From Fimivicinus intestinavium (GTDB lineage: Bacteria > Bacillota > Clostridia > Oscillospirales > Acutalibacteraceae), in NCBI GenBank assembly GCA_018715765.1, contig DVKY01000108.1:1-59497 (forward strand): a stretch of 59,497 nt of DNA, given 5' to 3'. A program made the position numbers and the translations under genes. This document shows, one piece after another, positions 32,384 to 42,665 of the stretch. The notes below the pieces were generated by a model. That model was not told where the DNA came from. It did not search any database and saw only the letters and a list, made by a program, of their open reading frames with translations. The stretch's first letter is position 1. Each line of letters begins with the position of its first letter.

Positions 32384-35300
32384 TTGAAACGGGACACCAT
32401 CAGGCGCGCGAGGCCGATAGATCCCCGAAAGCAGCTGGAAAGCGATTTGAAACGGCTGCGCAGAGCCTATACAAAAGCCCTGCGTATGCACGATGATACA
32501 GCTGCGGGCGAATGGCTGTGCGATAATTTTTATCTGCTGGAGCGGGAGGGCAGAAGCGTGCTGGCGCAGTGGAAAACGGCTCCTCCCCTCCCGCTTGATA
32601 CGGATGGGAACGTGCGGGTTTCCACGCTTTGCCTGCGCGCAGTACAGGAAAACGGCATGCTTTCAGCGCAGCAGCTGGTGAAGCTGTTGCGGCCCGAGGG
32701 ATTGTGCGGCTGTGAAATAGAGCTGCTGCCTGCATTCCTGCGCGGCGCTTTGCTGCATTATGCGCGGGAGGGCTGTGAAAAAACAGGGGAAACCGCTGTA
32801 CAGCTGCTGCGTACAGCAATTTTAACTCTGCGCACGATACAGGATTGGGATTTTGACGCCCTGTTGGAACAGTTAAGCCCGGTCGAAGCGATTTTAGCAA
32901 AGGATCCGGCGGGCGTTTATCCACAAATGGATGAACCCACGCGGTTTTATTACCGCCGTTTGACCGCACAGGCCGCTCGAAGCAGGGGGATTACTGAGCA
33001 AGAGGCGGCAGGGGAGGCGCTGCGCCAGGCGGAAAACGAAGAAAAAACAGCCCGGCGCCACGTGGGCGCATGGTTGCCGGCCGGGCCTTCTTATCGCAGG
33101 CGCGGGAAAACGGCGCTGTTTATGGAAGCCGTTTTCCCTTTGCTCATAGCGGCCTGTACAGCGGTGCTGGCGAATGCGTGGTATTTACTGCCGCTGCTTT
33201 ATTTTCCGGTGTGGGAGATCCTCAGGTATCCGATTGAAGCTGCTTTTTTGCGCGGCGTGCCGGCCAGGACGGTGCCGCGGCTGCAATTGGAGGGCGCCAT
33301 TCCGCAGGAGGGTTCTACCCTGATTGCCGTATCTACCCTGCTGCCCGGCGCCTCGCAGGCACGCAAGCTGGGGCGCCATCTGGAACAGCTCTGGCGCGCC
33401 AATGGCCGCGGCTGCGTCAAAATTTGCGTGCTTGCTGATCTCAAGGGCGCGCAGTCTCCTGTGATGCCGCAGGATCAATCGGATTTGGCTGCGAGCAGGC
33501 GGGAGATCGAGCAGCTCAACCGCAGGCATGGGGGCGGATTTGTGCTGTTTGTGCGGGAGCGTACCTATTCCCGCACGCAGGGGGAATACACGGGGGCGGA
33601 ACGCAAGCGGGGAGCGATAGAATCGCTGGCGCGCTATGTGAATGGAGAAGAAATTTGTTTCAAAGAAGTATTCGGAGATACAAAAGAGCTTCGAGGGATG
33701 AAATATATCCTCGCACTGGATGCGGATACCGTTCTCCCGCTTGACGCAGCGTCTCAGCTGGTAGCGGCGGCTCTGCATCCACTGAACAAAGCGGTGATTG
33801 ATCCTGAAAAGCGAATCGTTACAAAGGGCTACGGCATTTTCGTCCCCCGGGTGGAGACCGAGCTCGCCTCAGCAGGCGCGACAGGCTTTTCCCGCGTAAT
33901 GGCGGATGCGGGCGGCCTCGTGGCCTACGATACGGCGTCGTCGGAGCGGTACCAGGATCTCTTTGGGAGAAGCATTTTTTCCGGCAAGGGCCTGATCGAT
34001 GTGGAGGCGTTTTGCCGGGTGATGCCGGATCGCTTCCCGCCGGAGAGCGTCTTGAGCCACGATATTTTGGAAGGGGGCTTTTTACGCGCGTGCTTTGTCA
34101 GCGACGTACAGGTAGCGGATGGTTTCCCGGGGAGAGAAGGGGCTTTTCTAGACCGTATGCACCGCTGGATACGCGGGGACTGGCAAAATCTCTCTTTTCT
34201 ATTTGCGAAAGGGGAAAACCGAAAAAAAGGCACGCTCGGCCCGCTCACACGCTGGCAGCTGTTTGATAACCTGCGCCGCTCCTTAACTCCGGCAGTGGCT
34301 CTTCTCTGCTTGATCGTTGCACTTTTTGCACCGACAGCCGCACGGCTTGCGCTGCTGCTGGGCGGTGTGCTGAGTGTAGCGGCAGGCAGCCTTTATGGCG
34401 TGTGGAGGGCCGTGCTGGCCGGCGGGCCGGCAATGTTTTCCAGACTGTATTATTCCAGGGTGACGCCTGTGGCGACCGCCGGACTGCTGCGTGCGCTTGT
34501 GAACGTGGTGATGCTGGCGCAGACTGCTTTTGTCAGCCTGGATGCGCTCTACCGCGCCCTGTGGAGGCGCTTTGTCAGCCATAAAAGGATGCTGGAGTGG
34601 GTCACGGCAGCGCAGAGCGACGTGGCTCAGCGTCCGGCTGCTCTGCTGAAGCGGTATTTGCCAAGCCTTCTGGCCGGCGCTGTTTTCATGCTGTTCGGAC
34701 GGGGCGGCCTGTGGATTTGCGGGCTGCTGTTTGCCTGCAATTATCCGTTTGCAGTGTTTTCCGCACGGCGGGGTACACAGCGAACAAAGGAGCTTAGCTG
34801 GAATCAGCGCGACCGACTGACCTCCTATGCCGCAGCGGCCTGGCGTTATTTTGAGGAGTTTTGCGGCGCGCAGGATCATGATCTGCCGCCGGATAATGTG
34901 CAGGAAACGCCGGTTCACCGCGTGGCGCACCGGACCTCTCCAACAAATATTGGTCTGGCACTGCTCTGTACGCTTGCCGCGCGGGATTTTTCCTTTCTTG
35001 ACAGCACCGCGCTGTGTGAAAGGGTGGATCGCATGCTGACCAGCGTGGAAAAGCTGGAAAAATGGAATGGCAATCTTTATAACTGGTACGATACGATCAC
35101 ACTACGGGTGCTTGAGCCGCGCTATGTCTCCACGGTAGATAGCGGTAATTTTTTCTGTTGTCTGACAGCGCTAAGGCAGGGGCTCCTGGAATATGCCGCC
35201 GAATGCCCTGCACTGGCGGATCAGGCGGCGCGCGTAAAGAAGCTGCTGGATGCAGGCGATCTTTCCCCGCTTTATAACCCGCGCCGAAGGCTGTTCCACA

Positions 35301-38300
35301 TTGGTTTTGATGCGCGCGAGGGTAAGCTGACCGGCTCCTATTACGATCTGCTTATGAGCGAGGCGCGCATGATGAGCTACTACGCCATTGGAAGCCGTCA
35401 GGCGCCCAAGCGGCATTGGGGAGCGTTGGGCAGGATGCTTGCACGGGAGGGGCGGTATACGGGGCCGGTCTCCTGGACGGGTACAATGTTTGAATATTAT
35501 ATGCCGCATTTGCTGCTGCCCTTGTATGACGGCACGCTGGGCAAAGAGGCGATGCGCTTTTGTTCCTATTGCCAGAAGCGGCGGGTGCGCGGCAAAGAGA
35601 TCCCTTGGGGCATCTCCGAGAGCGGGTTCTATGCCTTCGACCCGCAGCTAAATTATCAGTATAAGGCGCACGGCGTACAGAAGCTGGGCCTCAAGCGGGG
35701 CTTAAATGACGATTTGGTGGTTTCTCCCTATTCAACCTTTTTGCTTTTACCGTTTGAGCCTGAGGCGGCGCTGAAGAATTTCGATGAGCTTGAGCAGATG
35801 CAGATGACCGGCCGCTGCGGTTTTTATGAGGCAGCGGATTTTAGCGCTGAGCGGGTGGATGGGCAGGAATATGCCGTGGTGCGCAGCTATATGGCGCACC
35901 ATGTGGGCATGAGCCTGCTCTCTGTGTGCAATGCGCTTAAGGGCTTTGTGATGCAAAACCGCTTTATGCGGGATGACCGCATGGCTGCGGCGCGCAGCTT
36001 GCTGGAGGAAAAAATACCGACGGGAGCTGCCGTGTTCCGGGATGTAGAGCTGCGCGAGACCCCGCAGCGTGCGCAGCGCGTTACGCCCACAGTGCGCGAG
36101 CTTTCCTCACCCAACCCTGTGCAGCCCGAGATGCATTTGCTGACGAACGGGGAATGGAGCGTGGCTATCAGCGATTGCGGCGCCTCGCTGTCGATTTACC
36201 GGGAATCGGATATCACCTGGAGGAGCGGTGATTTGCTGCGCCGGCCGAAGGGCGTGTTTGCCGTTGCGCGTGCGCAGGAGGAAACGCTGCCGCTCTGCCG
36301 GGCGCTGGATTATCGTAGCCGGGTGGAATTTAGCGCGCAGTTTTCCCATACGCAGGCGGTTTTAACGGCGCGTGGGAAGCTACTGGCAGGGGAGACGCTG
36401 ATTCAGGTGCACCCTCGCCTGCCCTGTGAACACAGGCGATATACCGTTAAGAATTTAAGCAGGGAGCGGCAGAGCATATCCCTGCTGCTCTATCTGGAAC
36501 CTTGTCTCTCCCCTGCCCGGGAGGCAAAGGCCCATCCGGCGTTTTCCAAGCTATTTTTGGAGCATGATTATGATGAGGGGAATCGGATTCAGCTTTTCTC
36601 CCGCAGGCCGCGGGGGGAGGGCGAGCCGATGAGCCTGGCCGTGGGCTTGCTGGAGGATGTGCCGTTTCGTTACGAGGGCGCGCGGGAAAAGCTGCTTGAT
36701 TTTCCGGATGGCATTTTCACGCTGCGCAATGCGCCGCTTGCGCTTGAGAATGGCCGAGGGGTCGGTGACCCTGCGTGTGCCCTTTCTATAACGCTGGAGA
36801 TTGAGCCGCGTGCGCAGCGCCATGTAACGCTCATTTTGGCAGCCGCCTCCACGCGGGCGGAGGCGGTGGACAGGCTCCTGCGTTCCCGGCGCGAGGGAAA
36901 GATCACAGCCGGCGCGCCCACCCCCTTTTATGAGAGCAGTCTGGCCGGCATTTTGGCGGCGCAGATTTTACCGCAATTGTTTTATCCTCCACGGGAAACC
37001 AACGAATATCTCGCCGCCGCACAGGAAAATGAGGCTGGTGTGCAATCGCTTTGGAGCCTGGGCATTTCCGGCGACCATCCAATTTTGTATATGCAGGTGC
37101 AAAATGCGGAGGATGTGGCGCGGGCGCTGCCCCTCATTCGATTAAATCGGAAGCTGCGCCGCAGCGGCATCCCGACGGACGTTGCCATTGGCTACCGGGA
37201 AGGGGGCGCTTATGATAAGCCGGTGCTGGAGGCGATCAAAGCGGCGCTGCGGCGGGAAAACTGTGCGGAGAGCTTTGGCGCACCCGGAGGCATCCATGCA
37301 GTGGATCTGCAAATGCACGGCGCGCGGGAGCTGCTGGCTTTGCAGACGGCGGCGCGTTATATTGCGCCGCCCGGCGCAGAGCGGATGGAACTGCCCGTTC
37401 TGCCCTTCCTCCCCGTCGCAGTGCGTCCGGTTTTGCCGGCGCAGCGGCAGGTAAAAATGGATTTGAGTGTTCGGCATGGCGGCTTTACGGAGCATGGATC
37501 GTTTGTGACAACGGAAAAACCGGATACCCCATGGTGCCATGTGCTCGCCAATCCGGATTTTGGCACGCTGGCAGAGACAGGAGCGCTTGGCTGCACGTGG
37601 GCGGTCAACGCACGGGAGAATAAGCTGACGCCCTGGTTTAACGATACCCGCACCGGAAATCGCGGGGAGCTGCTGCTGTTGCGCCTGAAAAATGCGGTTT
37701 ATGACCTGGTGCAGGGGGCGCAGGCGGAATTTTCCGCCCAGGCAGCGCGCTGGCAGGGCCGGGCGGGTAAGGTGGAAACCTGCGTCACTGTAACCATACC
37801 GGAGACCGGTATGGCAAAATACTGCGATGTAGAGCTCTGCAACAATGGAAAGGAGGAGGTCAGTGTGGAGATTGTCTATTATACGGAGCCAGTGCTCGGG
37901 GTAGACCGGCAAAACGCGCGTTTTATCAAATCGCGCTGGAGAGAGGGCGTGCTCAGCCTGCATTCCCCGTGGAATACGGCTGTGCCTGGCTATATGGCGC
38001 TGACCTGCGGAAACACAGCGCATGCTTTTTTCTGCTGCGGCCGGGCGGATTTTTGGCGCGGCAAATGGGAGGCCGGGCGGATGCTGCCGCTCGACGATCC
38101 CTGCGCAGCAGTAGGGCGCAGGCTGATCCTGCCGCCAAAACGCAGGGAGCGTGTGCGCTTTGTGCTCTCCTTCGCTGCGAAAGAGGAAGCGGCGTGTGCG
38201 CTTGTGCACCTTACCCCTAGGCAGAGGCCGCAAAGCTCGCTGCTGGTTGATACGCCGGATAAAGCGCTGAATCATATCATCAGCTCCTTTTTGCCCGCGC

Positions 38301-39739
38301 AGATTTTAAACAGCCGGATTTATGGCCGCACGGCGTTTTATCAGTGCGGCGGGGCGTGGGGCTTTCGAGATCAGCTACAGGATGTCTGCTCCATGATCCT
38401 GCTCAAGCCGCAGTTGGCGCGCACGCACATTTTGCGGGCGGCGGCCTGCCAGTTCCCAGAGGGGGATGTGCTGCATTGGTGGCATCGCCTGCCTGGTAAA
38501 AACGGCCTGCGCGGGGTGCGCACACGCTACAGTGACGATCTGCTCTGGCTGCCCTACGTGACGTCGGAATATGTCAAACAGACGGGGGATCGCTCGCTGC
38601 TGCATTTAAAGCTCCCTTTCCTGGAAGGGGAGCCGCTGCGAGAGGGGGAGAAGGAGCGCTATTTTGCGCCCCGGGTATCCCGCGAGCGGGCGACACTTTA
38701 TGAGCATTGTGTGCGCGCGATTGAGCATGCTGCGCGTTTTGGTGCGCACGGACTGCCCCTGATCGGCGGAGGGGATTGGAACGATGGCTTTAATTGTGTG
38801 GGTTCGCAGGGCAGGGGGGAAAGCGTTTGGCTTGCCCAGTTTATGGCGCTCACGCTGGATGGGATGCAGCCTCTTTGCCGGATGATGCAGGATGAGGCGG
38901 CGCTGGAGCGCTTTGGCCAGCGTGCGCAGGCTTTGCGGGCCGCCGTGGATGCCTCCGCGTGGGACGGGAAGTGGTACCGGCGTGCATTTTATGACGATGG
39001 CACTGCGATGGGCGCCAGGGGCGCCAGCGCCTGCGAGATTGACAGCCTGCCCCAATCCTTCGCCGCTCTATGCGAAATGCCGGATGAGGAACGCCGCCGG
39101 CTCGCGCTGGACAGTGCATTGGAACACCTGGTGGATTGGGAGCATGGGCTGATCCGGCTTTTTACCCCGCCGTTTGTGGGAAAGGGCCCGTCGCCAGGCT
39201 ATGTTGCTGCTTATCCGGCCGGCATACGGGAAAACGGCGGGCAATATACGCATGCAGCGGTGTGGCTTTGCATGGCGCTGCTGCGGGAAGGACGTGTTGA
39301 CGAGGGCTACGCGCTGCTCCGGCTTTTGAATCCCGCAGAGAAATGTACGCAGGAGAGCGCCGTTCATCGATACCTCCGGGAGCCCTATGCGATGGCCGGC
39401 GATGTATCCACAGCAAAAGGAATCGAGGGCCGCGGCGGCTGGAGCCTGTATACGGGCGCGGCAGGCTGGTATTATCGCGCTGTGGTAGAGGAACTGCTCG
39501 GTATCCGCCTGCGGGAGGGAGTGCTCCATCTGGAGCCGCGCTTGCCCTCCGGCTGGCATGGATACAGCGCGACGCTGACGCTGGACGGGGCGGTAATTGC
39601 GCTGACGGTATCGGATACCGCGCCGTCGGGCCTTACCGTGGATGGAATACCGGCGGAAGGCTTTGTGCCGGATGGCTGTGAGCATCGTCTTGCTTTCGGC
39701 ACAGGCGCCGCCCAGAACCACTTTGACGGAAGAGAATAG
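32384..39739 (+). CDS. Cyclic beta-1,2-glucan synthase-like giant glycosyltransferase/phosphorylase
   Basis: A 2451-residue protein with the NdvB/Cgs layout. The N-terminal region is followed by membrane segments near 245-290 and a GT84-type transferase with LALDADTVLPL (about 445) and the SHDILEGGF...RWIRGDWQ acceptor region (about 560-595). More membrane segments lie at 640-800. Then come a glycoamylase-like domain (RVAHRTSPTNIGLAL, about 850) and a C-terminal GH94 glycan phosphorylase with IYGRTAFYQCGGAWGFRDQL (about 1980) and catalytic Asp in GGGDWNDGFN (about 2130). Such enzymes make and cyclise beta-1,2-glucan. Start TTG follows AAAGGACGGGA. Confidence 0.9.
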   Translation: MKRDTIRRARPIDPRKQLESDLKRLRRAYTKALRMHDDTAAGEWLCDNFYLLEREGRSVLAQWKTAPPLPLDTDGNVRVSTLCLRAVQENGMLSAQQLVKLLRPEGLCGCEIELLPAFLRGALLHYAREGCEKTGETAVQLLRTAILTLRTIQDWDFDALLEQLSPVEAILAKDPAGVYPQMDEPTRFYYRRLTAQAARSRGITEQEAAGEALRQAENEEKTARRHVGAWLPAGPSYRRRGKTALFMEAVFPLLIAACTAVLANAWYLLPLLYFPVWEILRYPIEAAFLRGVPARTVPRLQLEGAIPQEGSTLIAVSTLLPGASQARKLGRHLEQLWRANGRGCVKICVLADLKGAQSPVMPQDQSDLAASRREIEQLNRRHGGGFVLFVRERTYSRTQGEYTGAERKRGAIESLARYVNGEEICFKEVFGDTKELRGMKYILALDADTVLPLDAASQLVAAALHPLNKAVIDPEKRIVTKGYGIFVPRVETELASAGATGFSRVMADAGGLVAYDTASSERYQDLFGRSIFSGKGLIDVEAFCRVMPDRFPPESVLSHDILEGGFLRACFVSDVQVADGFPGREGAFLDRMHRWIRGDWQNLSFLFAKGENRKKGTLGPLTRWQLFDNLRRSLTPAVALLCLIVALFAPTAARLALLLGGVLSVAAGSLYGVWRAVLAGGPAMFSRLYYSRVTPVATAGLLRALVNVVMLAQTAFVSLDALYRALWRRFVSHKRMLEWVTAAQSDVAQRPAALLKRYLPSLLAGAVFMLFGRGGLWICGLLFACNYPFAVFSARRGTQRTKELSWNQRDRLTSYAAAAWRYFEEFCGAQDHDLPPDNVQETPVHRVAHRTSPTNIGLALLCTLAARDFSFLDSTALCERVDRMLTSVEKLEKWNGNLYNWYDTITLRVLEPRYVSTVDSGNFFCCLTALRQGLLEYAAECPALADQAARVKKLLDAGDLSPLYNPRRRLFHIGFDAREGKLTGSYYDLLMSEARMMSYYAIGSRQAPKRHWGALGRMLAREGRYTGPVSWTGTMFEYYMPHLLLPLYDGTLGKEAMRFCSYCQKRRVRGKEIPWGISESGFYAFDPQLNYQYKAHGVQKLGLKRGLNDDLVVSPYSTFLLLPFEPEAALKNFDELEQMQMTGRCGFYEAADFSAERVDGQEYAVVRSYMAHHVGMSLLSVCNALKGFVMQNRFMRDDRMAAARSLLEEKIPTGAAVFRDVELRETPQRAQRVTPTVRELSSPNPVQPEMHLLTNGEWSVAISDCGASLSIYRESDITWRSGDLLRRPKGVFAVARAQEETLPLCRALDYRSRVEFSAQFSHTQAVLTARGKLLAGETLIQVHPRLPCEHRRYTVKNLSRERQSISLLLYLEPCLSPAREAKAHPAFSKLFLEHDYDEGNRIQLFSRRPRGEGEPMSLAVGLLEDVPFRYEGAREKLLDFPDGIFTLRNAPLALENGRGVGDPACALSITLEIEPRAQRHVTLILAAASTRAEAVDRLLRSRREGKITAGAPTPFYESSLAGILAAQILPQLFYPPRETNEYLAAAQENEAGVQSLWSLGISGDHPILYMQVQNAEDVARALPLIRLNRKLRRSGIPTDVAIGYREGGAYDKPVLEAIKAALRRENCAESFGAPGGIHAVDLQMHGARELLALQTAARYIAPPGAERMELPVLPFLPVAVRPVLPAQRQVKMDLSVRHGGFTEHGSFVTTEKPDTPWCHVLANPDFGTLAETGALGCTWAVNARENKLTPWFNDTRTGNRGELLLLRLKNAVYDLVQGAQAEFSAQAARWQGRAGKVETCVTVTIPETGMAKYCDVELCNNGKEEVSVEIVYYTEPVLGVDRQNARFIKSRWREGVLSLHSPWNTAVPGYMALTCGNTAHAFFCCGRADFWRGKWEAGRMLPLDDPCAAVGRRLILPPKRRERVRFVLSFAAKEEAACALVHLTPRQRPQSSLLVDTPDKALNHIISSFLPAQILNSRIYGRTAFYQCGGAWGFRDQLQDVCSMILLKPQLARTHILRAAACQFPEGDVLHWWHRLPGKNGLRGVRTRYSDDLLWLPYVTSEYVKQTGDRSLLHLKLPFLEGEPLREGEKERYFAPRVSRERATLYEHCVRAIEHAARFGAHGLPLIGGGDWNDGFNCVGSQGRGESVWLAQFMALTLDGMQPLCRMMQDEAALERFGQRAQALRAAVDASAWDGKWYRRAFYDDGTAMGARGASACEIDSLPQSFAALCEMPDEERRRLALDSALEHLVDWEHGLIRLFTPPFVGKGPSPGYVAAYPAGIRENGGQYTHAAVWLCMALLREGRVDEGYALLRLLNPAEKCTQESAVHRYLREPYAMAGDVSTAKGIEGRGGWSLYTGAAGWYYRAVVEELLGIRLREGVLHLEPRLPSGWHGYSATLTLDGAVIALTVSDTAPSGLTVDGIPAEGFVPDGCEHRLAFGTGAAQNHFDGRE

Positions 39740-39755
39740 AGATGGTATAATGGAC

Positions 39756-39921
39756 AGCAGACTTTGGATATTGGACTTTAGATGTGGCCGCTGGCAGGCG
39801 CTGCATGATAGAGAATGGCAGGGAACGATTGAAGGGCGAGAGGGAGAACTTTCCGCTCGGTCGCTCTGTGGCGGAGGTGAAAAGGTTTTCCGCATCTGTA
39901 GTCTGCGGTCTGTAGTCTGTA
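39756..39921. repeat. Heptamer-repeat element, locus B
   Basis: Reverse-oriented 7-mers AGCAGAC, TTTGGAT, ATTGGAC, TTTAGAT fill 39756-39783. Forward 7-mers ATCTGTA, GTCTGCG, GTCTGTA, GTCTGTA fill 39894-39921 and decay with the same 7-base period to about 39965. About 110 bases lie between. No gene is credible in 39740-39975. Confidence 0.75.
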
Positions 39922-39984
39922 ACTCGCAAAATCCAAAAGCTAATTTTCACAATCTAAAATTCAGCTTCCGAAAGGATGAATCAG

Positions 39985-41274
39985 ATGAACGAACCTGTAG
40001 CGTTTACCGCTCTCGCGCCAGGTGTGCGCCTGTGTACGGTGCGTGCGGAGCAGTTCAAAACCTGCCGCATTTCCGTGTCGGCTGCGGTTCCGCTGCGCGC
40101 GGAGACAGCGGCGGCCAACGCGATGCTGCCCTTTTTGCTGCACCGCTGCTGCGAGAAATATCCGGATTTTTCCACCATGAACCAAAGGCTTGCCGAGGCC
40201 TACGGCGCACGGGTGTCCGCCGGGGTGGAAAAGGTGGGCGAGGCGCAGGTGCTGCGCCTGAGCCTGACCTGCATTGCCGACCGCTTTGCCCTGGACGATA
40301 AAGGCGTGGTCAGCGGCTGCGCCGGGCTGCTGTGCGAGCTGCTGTTCCATCCGCATGTGGAGGGAGGCGCTTTTGCCGCACAGGATGTGGAGCGGGAAAA
40401 GCGGCTGATGATGGAGCGCATTGAAAACGAGCGCAACGATAAGCGTATTTATGCGCTCAGGCGCTGCGAGGCTGTTATGTGCGAAAACGAGGCCTACGGG
40501 GTGAACCGCTACGGCACGCGGGAGCAGGTGGAGCGGTTGACACCGCAGGCATTGTATCAGGCCTGGAGGACGTTGCTGGCAAGTGGGCGCATTCAATTCA
40601 ATTTTGTCGGCGATTCCGATGGGAGGGAGCTGGAGCGGCTGCTCAAAAAGGAGCTTGCCGCAATCGACCGGTCGGCGTATGCGCCGGATACGCTGAAAAC
40701 GCAGATCATCCCGCGCGCAGACAGCCCACGCCGGGTAGTGGAGCGGTTGCCCGTCCAGCAGGGTAAGCTGGTGATGGGATACCGGATGGGATATGCGGCA
40801 ACGCCGGAGGATATTTCCGCTGTCAGCGTGATGGTAAATATCCTCGGCGGGAGCCCGCAGTCGCTGCTCTTCCAGAATGTGCGGGAAAAGCTGAGCCTGT
40901 GCTATTACTGCTCTGCAAGGCTGTTCCGTCAGAAGGGCATCATGATGGTGCAGAGCGGCGTAGAGTTTGAAAACGCCGGGCAAACGGTTCAGGAGATCGG
41001 CCGGCAGTTGGACGCTGTGCGGCAAGGCGCTTTCACGCAGGAGGACTTTGACGCCGCTGTGAAAAGCCTGGCGGATGATTATGAGCGCGTCGGCGGCACG
41101 CCGGAGGAGCTGGACGACTGGTACGCCTTCCGTCTGCTGGAGGAGGAGCCCGCCGCGCCGGAAAAGCTCGCGCAGGGCATCCGTCAGACGACGCGCGAGC
41201 AGGCAGTCGCCGCGGCGCAAAAGGTTACGCTGGATACGGTTTATCAATTGATGGGGGAGGAGGCGAAGGCATGA
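39985..41274 (+). CDS. yfmF: M16-family peptidase-like protein YfmF (inactive partner)
   Basis: About 429 residues of the inverzincin (M16) fold. The position of the HxxEH zinc motif reads NAMLPFLLHRCCEK, so metal binding is lost, as in YfmF. C-terminal GSPQSLLFQNVREKLSLCYY is the conserved M16 domain-2 arginine/tyrosine segment. It overlaps the following active M16 gene by four bases. YfmF/YfmH pairs are associated with EF-P 5-aminopentanol modification in Bacillus. An ATG three codons upstream (39976) is an alternative start. Confidence 0.88.
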   Translation: MNEPVAFTALAPGVRLCTVRAEQFKTCRISVSAAVPLRAETAAANAMLPFLLHRCCEKYPDFSTMNQRLAEAYGARVSAGVEKVGEAQVLRLSLTCIADRFALDDKGVVSGCAGLLCELLFHPHVEGGAFAAQDVEREKRLMMERIENERNDKRIYALRRCEAVMCENEAYGVNRYGTREQVERLTPQALYQAWRTLLASGRIQFNFVGDSDGRELERLLKKELAAIDRSAYAPDTLKTQIIPRADSPRRVVERLPVQQGKLVMGYRMGYAATPEDISAVSVMVNILGGSPQSLLFQNVREKLSLCYYCSARLFRQKGIMMVQSGVEFENAGQTVQEIGRQLDAVRQGAFTQEDFDAAVKSLADDYERVGGTPEELDDWYAFRLLEEEPAAPEKLAQGIRQTTREQAVAAAQKVTLDTVYQLMGEEAKA

Positions 41275-42548
41275 ACGAGATCGTCAGGGAGATCCATTCC
41301 GATCTGCTGCGGGACAGCTATTATAGAATCGAGCATCCGTCGGGGCTTACTATCCTTGTGATGCCGAAGCAGGGGTATTCCTCCGCCTATGCGCTGTTCG
41401 GCACAAAATACGGCTCGATTGATACGCGCTTTAAGCGCAGCGATGAAGCGGATTTCACCGAGGTGCCGGAGGGAATCGCACATTTTCTCGAGCATAAGCT
41501 GTTTGAAAGCGAAGATTTGGACGCATTTGCCCGCTATGCGAAAACGGGCGCTTCCGCCAACGCTTATACCTCGTTTGAGCGCACGTGCTACCTGTTCTCC
41601 TGCGCGGGCGATTTCAGGGCGTCTCTGGAGATATTGCTTGACTTTGTGCAATCCCCCTATTTTACGGAACAAACCGTGCAGAAGGAGCAGGGGATCATCG
41701 GGCAGGAAATTCGGATGTATCAGGATGAGCCGAACTGGCAGGTAATGTTCAATTGCCTGCGGGCGCTTTACCGGGTGCATCCCGTTCGCATTGACATCGC
41801 GGGTACGATCGACTCCATCTCTCACATCACGGCCGAGCTTTTATACCGCTGCTACCGCACCTTCTACAATTTGCATAATATGGCGCTTGCCGTGGCGGGT
41901 AACGTGACGGTGGACGAGGTGCTTGAGACGGCGGACCGTCTGCTGAAGAAAGCGCCGGAGCTCTCCATTGAGCGCAATTTCCCGGAGGAGCCGGCTGCGG
42001 TTGTGCAGCCATATATCGAGGAGCGTCTGGATGTCGGCGCGCCCTTGTTCATGCTGGGGTTTAAAGAGACGTATGATACGCCGGAGCGCCCGCTGCGCGA
42101 GCAGCTGCAAACGGATATTTTGCTGGAAATACTTGCGGGGAATACCTCGCCGCTGTACCGCAGGCTGTTTGATGAAGGGCTCATCAACACGCAGTTCGGC
42201 GCGGAGTATTTCCACGGCTACGGCTTTGCAAGCGTTCTGTTCTCCGGCGAATCCAAAGATCCGCAGCGAGTGGCGCAGTCTATCCGCGAGGAGATTGCGC
42301 GCCTGCGCCGGGAGGGGCTTGACCGGACAGCCTTTGAACGCGCACGCCGCAAGCTCTATGGCCGCGTCATCATGGCCTTTAACGATATTGAGGAACTGGC
42401 CAATGAGATGATTTCTGCCGAATTCCGCAGCGGCGGCCTGTTTGACGAGGCGGAGCTCTTGCGGGAGATCACGCTCGAGGAGATCGGCGATCGGCTGCAA
42501 ACAACGCTGCTGGAGGAATACAGCGCTCTTTCTGTTGTGAAGCCGTAG
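41271..42548 (+). CDS. yfmH: M16-family zinc peptidase YfmH
   Basis: 425 residues. The zinc motif H-F-L-E-H is at 71-75, with the third glutamate ligand expected in QEIRMYQDEPNW further on. C-terminal GNTSPLYRRLFDEGLI is the conserved substrate-binding arginine segment. It is the catalytic half of the YfmF/YfmH heterodimer, translationally coupled to it through an ATGA overlap. The pair is linked in Bacillus to EF-P modification; no other modification genes are nearby. Confidence 0.92.
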   Translation: MNEIVREIHSDLLRDSYYRIEHPSGLTILVMPKQGYSSAYALFGTKYGSIDTRFKRSDEADFTEVPEGIAHFLEHKLFESEDLDAFARYAKTGASANAYTSFERTCYLFSCAGDFRASLEILLDFVQSPYFTEQTVQKEQGIIGQEIRMYQDEPNWQVMFNCLRALYRVHPVRIDIAGTIDSISHITAELLYRCYRTFYNLHNMALAVAGNVTVDEVLETADRLLKKAPELSIERNFPEEPAAVVQPYIEERLDVGAPLFMLGFKETYDTPERPLREQLQTDILLEILAGNTSPLYRRLFDEGLINTQFGAEYFHGYGFASVLFSGESKDPQRVAQSIREEIARLRREGLDRTAFERARRKLYGRVIMAFNDIEELANEMISAEFRSGGLFDEAELLREITLEEIGDRLQTTLLEEYSALSVVKP

Positions 42549-42665
42549 CAGGAAAGCCGCTGCGGCGGCCTACATAAAAAGTTAATTCACTCTTTGGAAT
42601 GCGTTTACACTTTTGACACGAATGGCGTTTATCATAAACAACGATTCAACAAAGGAGAGCTTGCC

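Noticed and set aside
37142..38275. 377-codon minus-strand frame inside the glucan synthase gene
   Set aside because: Shadow of the GH94 coding frame; Cys/His/Arg-rich low-meaning sequence.
39961..41247. 428-codon minus-strand frame opposite yfmF
   Set aside because: Shadow of the M16 gene, with no recognisable domain or start signal.
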